64,000 nt of DNA, from contig JADCRB010000004.1 of the NCBI GenBank assembly GCA_021464245.1, positions 2,661,103 to 2,725,102 on the forward strand. The letters run 5' to 3'. The notes under the pieces are model-generated. The model saw only the letters and a program-made list of their open reading frames with translations. It ran no database searches and was not told the DNA's origin. Within the stretch, counting starts at the first letter, position 1; every line of letters starts with the position of its first letter. Made by a program: the position numbers and the translations under genes. Below, piece by piece: positions 49,773 to 59,326 of this stretch. The DNA is from Carallia brachiata. Its lineage: Eukaryota > Streptophyta > Magnoliopsida > Malpighiales > Rhizophoraceae.

Positions 49773-51744
49773 CACAATATATATCTTCCTCTAGTGTTTC
49801 TACACCAACTTATTTCAATTTCCCTATTTGTACACCCTAGGAAAACTACAGTATGCAATCATATATATTAAGAGAAAAGAAGTATAGAGAAAAAAGAGGG
49901 AAAGTTAATTGCTCTTAATTACTTAATTTTAATTGATTTTTAAATTAATTCGTGAGAAAATCTTTCATAATTATAATTAGTGTAAGTACTTAATTTGACT
50001 TTTTACTTGTATTGTGTATGGAAAGTTAGATTTTTGGACAAAAAATTTTGATTGATTAACTGATGTAACTAGAGATTAGAAGTAAGAAGTTACCAAAAAA
50101 TTTAAATTGGTCGATTAGATCAAGCCAGCGATTGACCAATTTGAAGAGAAATGAAATTTGTTGTTTTGGAAGAAAACATGACTGAATGGATGTTAAATGC
50201 AATCAGATTGAAACGCTAATATATTTCAATACTAATAGGACTCTACTTGATCATTTTAGAGTTTTGAAGGCTACCAAATTTTAGGAAGAGAGAGTTTATC
50301 TATAGAATAAACAATTGGAAAATTTTTAAGAGTATTTCTTTAGTGTCTTCAGAGGCTAGAGAACAGAAAGAAGAAGACTCAGACGAAAGCCGAACAAAGA
50401 GAAAAAGAAAAGCAAAGCATGGGACTTTTAAGGGAGAAATCAAATTTGTTTTCTTTTATCATTCATTACATATTATGTCTTTATCAAAATTGATTGTTGA
50501 TTTTTATATTATGAGCAGTTAAACTTGGTTAAAACATGTGAATGTAATTTTTTAGGATTTTTATTGAATTGAGTACAAGAATCTATTTTCAAATTCTTCT
50601 CATTTATGATAAATCTCTTTCTGCAAATAATGGGCTGCTATATTTGTTCAAAAAAGAAAAAAATTTGGGCATATGTATAAAAACTAAATAAAATAAAATT
50701 GATAATAAATATAAGCATATAATCAGAGTGGCACAGCGGAAGCATGGTGAGCCCATAATCCACAGGTCCTAGGATCAAAAACTGGCTCTGATATACAACA
50801 TGGATTGAAAAATATAAAAATAATTAAAAATGTGGACAATTCAAATTTTCTCTCATTTTGGAAAATAATGTAAATTTTCTCTCACTTTGGAAAATAATGT
50901 ATAACAATGCTATTTTTTAATTAAATAAAAAAAATGGAGATGACATCACATTAAAAAAAATTGTGCTACTCCCAGACATAATGAACTGAGCCTCTAAAAT
51001 AATACTAGTACTAGAGCTTCGCAATCACTTCATGTGGGTTAAATATTTTTTTTGACATAATTTCAATCAATTTTTTTTCACTAATGACATTTTTATTTTC
51101 AAAAATCATAAAGTTATCTAATTATTTTAATTTTTATTACTCGTTATACTCATTATTATACAGTTTGACTGTTAACATGAACTTTTATATAAAAAAACTT
51201 TCTTTTCTATTATTCAGGCTATTCAGGCTATCGATATTTTATATTTTATATTAATAATTACTTGAATTATATGTATTTTTTAAAATAAATTTATTTTCAC
51301 TCTTTCTCTAATTTAAGCTTTTATATTAAGCTTTCCTCAATTATTTATTGTTTAATTGTTATTTTATCATAATGGAGAAGAATATTAATGACCATCAATT
51401 ATTTATTAAATCGATAGTCATACCATTAATCAATATGCAATAAAACATTACCAAAAATCATTTATCATCAATCATTCAGGAAACTAAAAACTATTATATA
51501 AATACTTAGTTAAAAATAAAGAGAAGTTGAGAGAAAATGTCTGCTCAATTTTTCAAATATAATATTAATAATATGATGATTGTTAAAATCATTTATCATT
51601 AACCATTTAAAAAATTAATAATTATTACATTAAATACCTAACTGCAAATAAGAAACTGAGAGACGATTCTCTCGACTTCTCAAATATAATATTGGTAATA
51701 TAATTGCACAAAAATCATCCGAGAGAAATTTCGCTGAGGTGCGG
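49773..51744. other. AT-rich intergenic DNA
   Basis: No protein gene recognised. Contains the tRNA-iMet relic at 50722-50793, a short tandem repeat of a TTTTCTCTCA(T/C)TTTGGAAAATAA word just downstream (about 50846-50900), and long AT-rich stretches. Confidence 0.6.
50722..50793 (+). pseudogene. tRNA-iMet relic
   Basis: Covers a whole 72-nt initiator methionine tRNA: ATCAGAGTGGC at the start, CCCATAA anticodon loop with CAT kept, and GGCTCTGATA at the end. Compared with the usual plant tRNA-iMet there are about seven changes, nearly all G-to-A or C-to-T. The B box GGATCGAAACC has become GGATCAAAAAC, so pol III transcription is unlikely. It might alternatively be the head of a SINE, but no body or tail is visible. 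Confidence 0.8.
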
Positions 51745-52300
51745 AGACAATGTCCAAAAGCTCAGCCTATCATTCAGAGATTAATATCCTTTTTCATTCT
51801 TACTTTTTGCTATATTTTCTTTCAATCTTAATAAATAAAGCAGATTATCTGCTGATAGTCAAGAATAATTGGCTTCGGCTTCAACAGTTGACTCCAGCAG
51901 CTTGTGGCTGCAGGTAAGCACATTTACTTACCAAAATTGGGGAAGATGAAAGCCAAATGGAAGTAGGCTACTGGAGGATATATAGTGTAGATGCCAGACC
52001 ATGACCCCTCGAGCATTAGTCTGGATGATGTGATCACCCAACCTGCACCAGAATTCTTGATACGGGAGCAGTCAGTTTGGAAATCAATGGAAATGTTTGC
52101 TTAGATGCTTGCATTCATTCACTGTTTTCTATTCAATTAATTAGCGGAATTCTATGAGGGGGTTGGGTTCAATGAATTGTATTTTGGGAAGCATCTGTCA
52201 AGAATAACATCAGATCATCCGGGTTGGAGTTACAAATCTCAAAATTGCAGAGATGTTGACATAATTGGCCATGCATGCGGCTTGGCTGATATTTCACTGG
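51745..52300 (+). pseudogene. duplicated, decayed 3' end of the IRX9H-like gene
   Basis: Similar to 46338-46930: the end of intron 2 (ACAATGTCCAAAAG, TATCTGCTGA), then exon 3 (GGAAGATGAAAGCCAAATGG, then GATGTGATCACC) and the 3' flank (GCAGAGATGT, TTGGCCATGCATG). The exon copy has lost its frame through indels, lacks the middle of the exon and carries a 22-bp inverted block at 51985-52006. No upstream exons are present, so it cannot code for an enzyme. Confidence 0.85.
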
Positions 52301-52445
52301 GAAAGGCATTCCTTCCCTCTAATCAAATGGGTCATACGTAGTAGAGACGGTAGAGTTGGCTAAGGTCGGGATTAGTAGGATTGAGTTGAGTTGTTCCGGG
52401 TATTCCATTATCTGGGCATTTCGGGTTTTAAATATGCTGGATTAA

Positions 52446-53043
52446 GGGGGTGTTTATTTTGAGAAAATTTAATGTGGGAATAGAAATCAACTGTTTGATT
52501 TTCATTCTAATTGTTTATTTTTAACAAAATAAATTCTCTTTCCTTTAAAATAGAGTGAGATTTTTAATTTTATGAGAATCTTGATTCTCATCAATTACTT
52601 ATTAATTATTTCTATTTTATACAATTACTTCCACAAAAATTTCTTTCAAAAAGAAAAAAAGGACCTCCAAAAAAATAGCCGCTTGATTTACTTATTTTTT
52701 GAAATCAATATTATTAAACCAAAATTATATGTTCCCTCGGTGTCTTCGCGTGTGCTGCACATACTAGAAAGAAAAGAGAGAGGGAGAGGAGAGAAAGAGG
52801 AGTTGGGAATTCAACCATATTTTTATTTTAAAATTAATAATTATATTTTTTCTTTCAATCAAATCAAATAACTAAAAAATAATTTAATTCTAATTCTGAA
52901 TTGAACCAAATAGTTACAAACAAAATATGATTTAATTTCGAAATAAACCGAATATATTTCAAACTTTGTGATTCTATTTATGATTTAATTTAATTCTCAT
53001 TTCGATTCCAATTTTTATTCTGAACCATAAACTAAATGCCCCC
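52446..53043. mobile_element. 598-bp MITE with TAA target duplication
   Basis: The left end GGGGGTGTTTATTTTGAG and reversed right end GGGGGCATTTAGTTTATG are flanked by TAA on both sides (52443-52445 and 53044-53046), as for Tourist (PIF/Harbinger) MITEs. It lies between the IRX9H pseudo-exon and the second tRNA-Ser and explains most of the extra length of the duplicated segment. No transposase frame. Confidence 0.65.
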
Positions 53044-53258
53044 TAAGTTAATTGTGAATTAGTAATAATGTCATGTCTCGAGTTAGTTGGTTTTCGAACA
53101 TACTAAATTTTTGGATCTCTTGAGAATATTAGGTTCGACTCATTTTGTCTTGGATTTTTTCAATTTTAGCTTGAGGGATATTGATATTTGTGTCGAAGGC
53201 AGACTGGGTGCTGTGCATCTTGATAATTAGATAAAACATTTTTCGTAAGTTTCGAAGC

Positions 53259-53340
53259 GTCGATATGTCCGAGTGGTTAAGGAGACAGACTCGAAATCTG
53301 TTGGGCTATGCCTGCGCAGGTTCGAATCCTGCTGTCGACG
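53259..53340 (+). tRNA. tRNA-Ser(CGA), second identical copy
   Basis: All 82 bases equal the copy at 47391-47472: same acceptor stem, CGA anticodon, variable arm and B box. It is followed by T-runs (TTATTTTGTGTTTTT) that can end pol III transcription. The upstream flank differs from that of the first copy. It belongs to the duplicated segment that also carries the IRX9H relic. Confidence 0.95.
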
Positions 53341-54691
53341 TTATTTTGTGTTTTTCTTGTTTTTTTGTACAAAAATTGTCCCATCTCTTCCACAAAGATT
53401 TATGGTTCCTCAGGGGTTAGGGCTATACAAAGTAGAACGAGTTGTCAGGCCGGGACTGCAACTCACGTCATTCATTCCCTGTCTCTCCCTCAGAATTCGC
53501 GTACATTTCAAAAATTTCAACATTTGACAACAATCACTCCTTGTTCTCTCTTCAGTGTCATTCAACCCCATAATTATAACCAATTAGGACTTAATCCTCC
53601 TTGAATGCTTCCATGGCTCCTCAATTTCTTGTGTTCTACTCCTCTTCGTCCTTGTCAACTTGCATGCTTTGTTGCTGGCATTCCTCCTAGGACCATGGAC
53701 TATTGTTGCTGTCACTGAAGGAAAATTTTAAGTTGGGTTTCATCGTACTTCTATATACGCTGATGAACCCTGCCATTCACGTCTTATGGCTTCTAAGCCC
53801 CTACTTCTGTGCATGCTTCCTGATATCAAGAAGAAGGCTCACCCTGTCTAACCCCTCAACTTTTGTTTGCCCCAGATTTGCTGCTCGTGCAATTGAGAAT
53901 GCAATGCCAGCTAGGTGGCAATGCTCCTTCAAAGATTCTGGGTTTTTCTTTTATTGTAAATTAGTTATGTCATATTAAAGAGGACAAAGTATGGTGTATT
54001 GCTTTGTTATCTATATCCATCAGATGGTAAATTCTGATGGTTGGCAAATGGCACCCAACTTGGAGATAAAAAAAATCCCAAATTGCACAAAGAGAAGAAG
54101 ACTAAGTAAATGACAAAGCAATGAAAATCCAAAATATCGAGCATGTCTCCCATTCACTGAATTGGTAAATTTGGCATGCTTGATAAACAACAGTGCCATG
54201 CAGAAAGTCCTGAATTGGATTCAGATTGATATTTTGCAACCTGCCTTGATTCAATTGGTTTCTAAATTGAAGACACCCTAATAGCATACAATAACAAACA
54301 GCCTCATCACCCTCATCCTCCACTAGAAAACAGAGCGCACACACAAAGAGCAAGGGCACATAAAAGAATGACTGGAATGATTTTTATCAAAGCAGATCTC
54401 CTAAACTATCCAACCCAATGACAACTGAGAATGTGTTCAAACGATTGGAAACCAACACAGGAGGAAAAAAAAAAAAAAGTGATATTTTCGCGCTCCACTT
54501 GCTACCAAGTGGTAGGGCAAGTGAGATGGTACTGTTAATGCAGAATCCCAGAAATTGTTGATTACTAAAGAATGCTTCTGTCTGTTCACAAGAAATGACA
54601 GTAGAAAATGAAACATCCTTGGAGGTTTTACCAACTACAAAAAACGCTACAATGAATTGAAGGCAATTACTCACAAACCATCCCTTAAGTC
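53341..54691. other. intergenic DNA and 3' region of the type I membrane protein gene
   Basis: A less AT-rich block at about 53380-53960 has an open frame on the plus strand (MLLSLKENFKLGFIVLLYTL onward) with no recognised family; it may be a repeat or gene relic. From about 54050 to 54691 the sequence probably belongs to the 3' untranslated region of the minus-strand gene. Confidence 0.45.
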
Positions 54692-56157
54692 TCATTGTTC
54701 TTTGGAAACATTCTGATTCAATAACTCCGGGCTTCCTTTCCTTAGCAGATAAGTGGGAAGAAAACGAGGAATGACGGATGCCAATCCCAAACAGACAAAT
54801 ACTAAAACTGCAACCCACCAAGCCTTGTGAGGAATGCCCAATAACAATTCATCACAAACTGCCATGCACAATGCAAGCAGAACATTAAAACAAAGTATAG
54901 CAGTCACACTGGAAAAGATTGCATTGATTTTGTGAGACATGACAGAAATCATGAAAAAAAAAAAAAAGCAGAAAAAGAAAACACCAAGGAGATAAAATTA
55001 TCTAAGAAGCAAATGAGAAATTTAAATACTACTGTAAGCAGTTCATCCTGTTTAATTGAAAAATCAATGGGACCAACTCTCTTATCTAACCCCAATTTAG
55101 GCTCATGAAGAAGGCCACTAAGGTTCTGCTTTCAAGAAAGTGGGGCCCTTGCAAAATAGGTTGCACAAAAACCCCATCCAGGAGAAATTTCATGATGAAT
55201 GAACAAACCAATATTTGATGTGAGATTAATCACCATATGAACACTCAGACTAAGATGACTGTTGCTTCATAAATCTCCAAAAACAAAAATCAGGGAATAG
55301 ATTGTATGCTTGTTTTTGTTTGTTTTGGGGGGTGGGGGAGCAAGGGAGAGAGCTGAACGCAGTGATGATAAATGAATTGGGTTGCAGGTGAGAAAGTGGT
55401 ATGGTAATGATTGCGAATCAAGTCCAGATGGAAACATGAGTACCTATATTGTATATGATCTCCTGGCTTTCTGGTATATGCGGGATCGCAACAAACCCTT
55501 CAGGCTCTACGGTCACCAGAACATAAAGTTTAGTCTGGAAGCAACCAAAAAAAAAAAAAAAAACGCTTGTAAGCAGCTCAAAAATCACAGTCAAACTCCA
55601 CTAGAATGAATTGAACAATTTTGGCAATACCACCAGACCTGATTATTCTTGAAATTATCAGTCTTGAAAATTAACTTCTCAGTATTCAGTAACCTTCTAG
55701 CTGGGTTCATCAACGAGTCTGAATCATCTTTCTTCAATTGTATCTCAAATCTAGCAGGTATCTAGCAACCACCGGCAGGAGATAAGCCCTCACAATAAAA
55801 ACGATGCAAGTAGAAACAACAGGAAGACAGATACTTACAGAAGCTGGATACGATATCTTGACTTCATACCAAGTATTTGATTTGAGCCCTTGGAGGACAT
55901 ACCAGCGATTACCCATCTGCAGTGGAAGAGTTTCCTTCCACAATTCCTTCCCAACAATCAAAACTCTTTTGTCTGCCCTGTGCGATCATTACGCACCATA
56001 ATCATCCATTAAAACTACGAAACAATACAAATCATATATGATATGATAAAAATTTGTGTCTGTTGTTTTGAGTATACGATCTGTACCCATAAGTGCTATC
56101 TTGGCTGCTAGAAACGAAGCTGAGAATACCAAGTAGGATGAGCAAAAGAGGGTGCAT
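54692..56157 (-). CDS. small type I membrane protein, conserved-looking, function unknown
   Basis: Five coding exons (descending): 56087-56157, 55839-55977, 55639-55761, 55444-55534, 54692-54858. They join in perfect phase to 196 residues, with no indels. The start MHPLLLILLGILSFVSSS is a signal peptide. A lumenal or extracellular part follows (VLIVGKELWKETLPLQMGNR, WYEVKISYPAS, LLNTEKLIFKTDN, VTVEPEGFVAIPHI), then one membrane helix (AWWVAVLVFVCLGLASVIPR) and a short tail ending NVSKEQ. The layout is that of a type I membrane protein of the secretory pathway. The middle region could be a small beta-sandwich, but that is a guess. I do not recognise a named family. The coherent exon phases, good splice sites and signal peptide make it a real gene. 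Confidence 0.8.
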
Positions 56158-56809
56158 ACTGGATCAAGGGAACTATTTTTTGTCTTTTGGTTCAATTCAA
56201 TCACTTGAACCTGAAAAACCACAATGATCCCAATCTGGGTTTCAGCACATTTTCCAATTTCCCAAAAAGGTAGCCTTCCACACAATGCGGCATCAAAGAA
56301 GATAAGAGCTTAATAAAAAAAAGAAATCTATCAAATACTTTTAAATTATTAATTAATAAAAGCACTAATTATTTGAGAAACCAAAAATGGCTTGATCCAT
56401 AAAATCTGGCCTAAGTGCAACAGCGGCAATACGGGAAAGAAAAATTGAAGAGACCACAGTAAAGATATAAGTACTAATTTGGCCTTAAAACTTTCTGAAA
56501 TTTTTTTTAATATAGTCCGTAACGATTTGTCATTACATTTGAGTTCTAAACTTTCACTTTCATCACATTTAAGTAGTTATTTAAACGGGAACTTTTTAAT
56601 TATAAGACTCTAATAAAAGCAATTTTCGTTATTAAATTTTAAATTATGACTCTAATAAAAACAACAACACAATTAAAAAAGTATTCAATTAATCCCAAAA
56701 AAATTAGAAGCAAATTAGTATTTATACCATGTAATAATAATAATTATTATAATTATTATTAGTGTTGAAAAAAAAAAAGAGTAAAACAAGGGGAATAGAA
56801 CAGGTCGAA

Positions 56810-57115
56810 GTTCATGCCGATTATGATGCTGATGACGATGAGTGGGCCACCGGGATGAATCTACGGTGAGTCGTGTTTCCTTCACGCACTGTGCCGGCGT
56901 TTTCTCATCCTTCCCTCCCTCGCCGCCGCTGTCCCCGTCGCCGTCAACGAAACCACCGAGTCGCCATTCCTCTTCTCTCAGTCGTCTCCCAAAAAGAGTC
57001 CCCAGGCCCGGCGGCTTTCGAAACGTGGTCGAGCTGGCTGGTGGTGGGTTTCCGGTTGATGCGGTGGCGGCTTCGTGGGGGGAAACTGGTAGTGATCGAC
57101 GACCTTTAGAAAATT
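56810..57115 (+). other. GC-rich orphan block, possible gene or exon relic
   Basis: About 300 bases of GC-rich sequence in AT-rich surroundings. An acidic stretch, EVHADYDADDDEWATGMNLR (56807-56866), ends exactly at CGG|TGAGTC, near a possible donor. Downstream, two or three frames stay open (for example LPSLAAAVPVAVNETTE). The block looks coding in composition, but no frame runs through it, no family is recognised and no partner exon was found. It may be a captured gene fragment. Confidence 0.35.
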
Positions 57116-58071
57116 CAACAATTATTTTTTAGGGGAAAAAAAATTTGGGAAAATTCAATAGTTCTTTTACTTCTACTTCTTTTTTTTTTTCAAACTGATG
57201 CAACACAGATTTTAAATGGAGCGCCGGTTCGCAGGGATTTCCATTTCTAATTGTTTACTGTTAGCTGTAAATTGTAATTAGTAGGTCTTTACTGAATAAT
57301 GAAACCAAATGCAATTAACAGTTGAAATTAAAAAATTAATTATAATATGTAATTAAGATCTATTGGTATCTAATTTTGTGTGTACTTTTATTGTAATTCT
57401 ATTATAAAATTACACACATTCTTATTTAACTCGCCTCATTGTTTTCAAATTACCTTGATTTGTGTAATTTACTTGTGGTTCCTTTTAGATTTTACATGCT
57501 TCTTAAACAATTCAATCTCCCCCTGATGTTATAATCTTGATTTCTTGTTAGTGAACGCAATGGAAACAGTCAAAATTAATTTCACTAGTATTTTGACATT
57601 TTTAATATTTGAAATCTTTAATTACACTTTTTTTAAATATTTTTTGAGGAAGCACTTCTAATTTGATCTAAAATACTCTAATTAATAGCAATAAAAGTCT
57701 AGGAATTTTGCTCACAACTTCCTTTAACCAATTTCAAAATTCGAGTGATTAAGAAGAATTTGTTTTAAATTGTTTTTTATTATTTTTTGGTCAAGAATTA
57801 AGTTATGCTCTTTTTTTTTTTTTTTTTTTTTGGTTCTTGATCCAAACTCCTAAGAAAATTATTTGGTATTTCTTCCCCGAAGGTAGTTTGTCTAATTGTC
57901 TCTACAACAAGGGAGTTTGTGTCATCCCATCTCCATGGCAGGCCGGCTTCTCCTTTTTGATTCTCCTCTTATATGCGTAATTGCGTATTACAAATAATGA
58001 GCTACCAGGCCCCCCCTGGCTGGTTGAAGCAACATGTTCTAACCATTCCAATTATTGTCCGCACTCCTTAA

Positions 58072-58438
58072 AGCTGTGTTTGGTATGCCGAAAAAAAATT
58101 CGAGAGAAAAGAAAAGTATAGTTATTATTTTTTTTTTTTTTTTCTTTATCCTCACTTTCTACGCTACTTCAAATAATTTTATTTTCTCTTTACTTTTTCT
58201 CTCACAAATTACTATTTACCTTTTCTTTTACCATACTTTCTTTCTCTCGCATTTTTCTACTATTTCAAATAATTTTATTTTCTCTCTACTTTTTCTCTCA
58301 CAAAATATTATTTACCTTTTCTTTCACGTATTTTCTTTCTCTCAACTTTCTCTATCACTCTAAACAATTTTTTTTTCTCTTCACTTTATTTTTTTTTCCC
58401 CTCCTTTCTTCTCTTTTCCTCACATTCGAAACACACTC
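58072..58438. mobile_element. 367-bp pyrimidine-rich MITE with TAA target duplication
   Basis: The left end AGCTGTGTTTGGTATG and reversed right end GAGTGTGTTTCGAATG are flanked by TAA (58069-58071 and 58439-58441). The interior is a pyrimidine-rich imperfect tandem repeat of about 96 bases; TTCAAATAATTTTATTTTCT begins near 58168 and again near 58264. Non-coding. Confidence 0.6.
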
Positions 58439-59326
58439 TAAAAGAACTTTTCTAACTATTAGGTTAGTTGATAGATAAAACCCAATTTTCTCTATTGTAT
58501 GAAAATAATATCATTGTATGAAAATAATATCGAAAGTAATAACTTAGTGATATTCTAATATGCTTCCCCTTCTGCGATTCTAGTTCAAGTTCCCTTATTA
58601 TTAATGTCCTCAATAAATAAGAGTTTATTTAAACACACGATATTAAATTTAAAATTTATTAATACTAAAATCAAACGTGATAAATTAAATAATTGATCCT
58701 CACTAAACATGAAAAATCAACTTGAACCCAACAATGCTCCAATAATTAATCTTTTGTGAAAAAAATTAAATAAAAATATCAATGAATGACCCCCTCAACC
58801 CTCAGTCCACAGATATAATAACATACATACTAATAATACACATTTCTATAATTGTTCCAAAAAAAAAATCGTTTGAAGGTTATTCGCACCCGTAGCTGAG
58901 GTTTTATTAAAGTAGATAAAATAATAAACCTACACAATTCCTGCCCCCGCACACTCAGACGAAAATTGGTCTTTTAGATAAAATAATTAACCTAGCCATA
59001 TATGCTCATAAACAACACCATAAATAAATAAATCCTGTGGGACCAAAAAACTTCCGAGTCGAGAAAAACCGAATAAAATAATTTCAACCAAACATAAAGG
59101 CATCAACTATTTCTTTTTTTTTTTTCTCTCTCTTTACAACGAATGTACATGAATGCCAAACAAACTACATAAACATGCAACCAAAAGACGTCAAAAAGAA
59201 AATTATATATATAGATATATATTGGACTGTTAAAAAATGAAAAAAAAAAAAAGCAAACAAATCGAGCAAAAAGAAAAATGAAAAAAAATAATAAAAGGGA
59301 AGAGAGGTGCAAGTGGTCATATGATT

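Larger units (their letters stand above)
56158..59326. other. intergenic region between two minus-strand genes
   Basis: Mostly AT-rich. The first few hundred bases should be the promoter of the type I membrane protein gene. A GC-rich unexplained block lies at 56810-57115 and a MITE at 58072-58438. From about 59040 the 3' untranslated region of the TOL gene probably begins. No other gene is recognised. Confidence 0.55.

Noticed and set aside
50722..50793. Primer-binding site of an LTR retrotransposon
   Set aside because: A PBS matches only the last 12-18 bases of tRNA-iMet; here the whole tRNA length is matched and no LTRs flank it.
53703..53978. Possible 91-residue protein with hydrophobic segments
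   Set aside because: No recognised family, no splice partners, and codons do not look constrained; listed only as part of the spacer.
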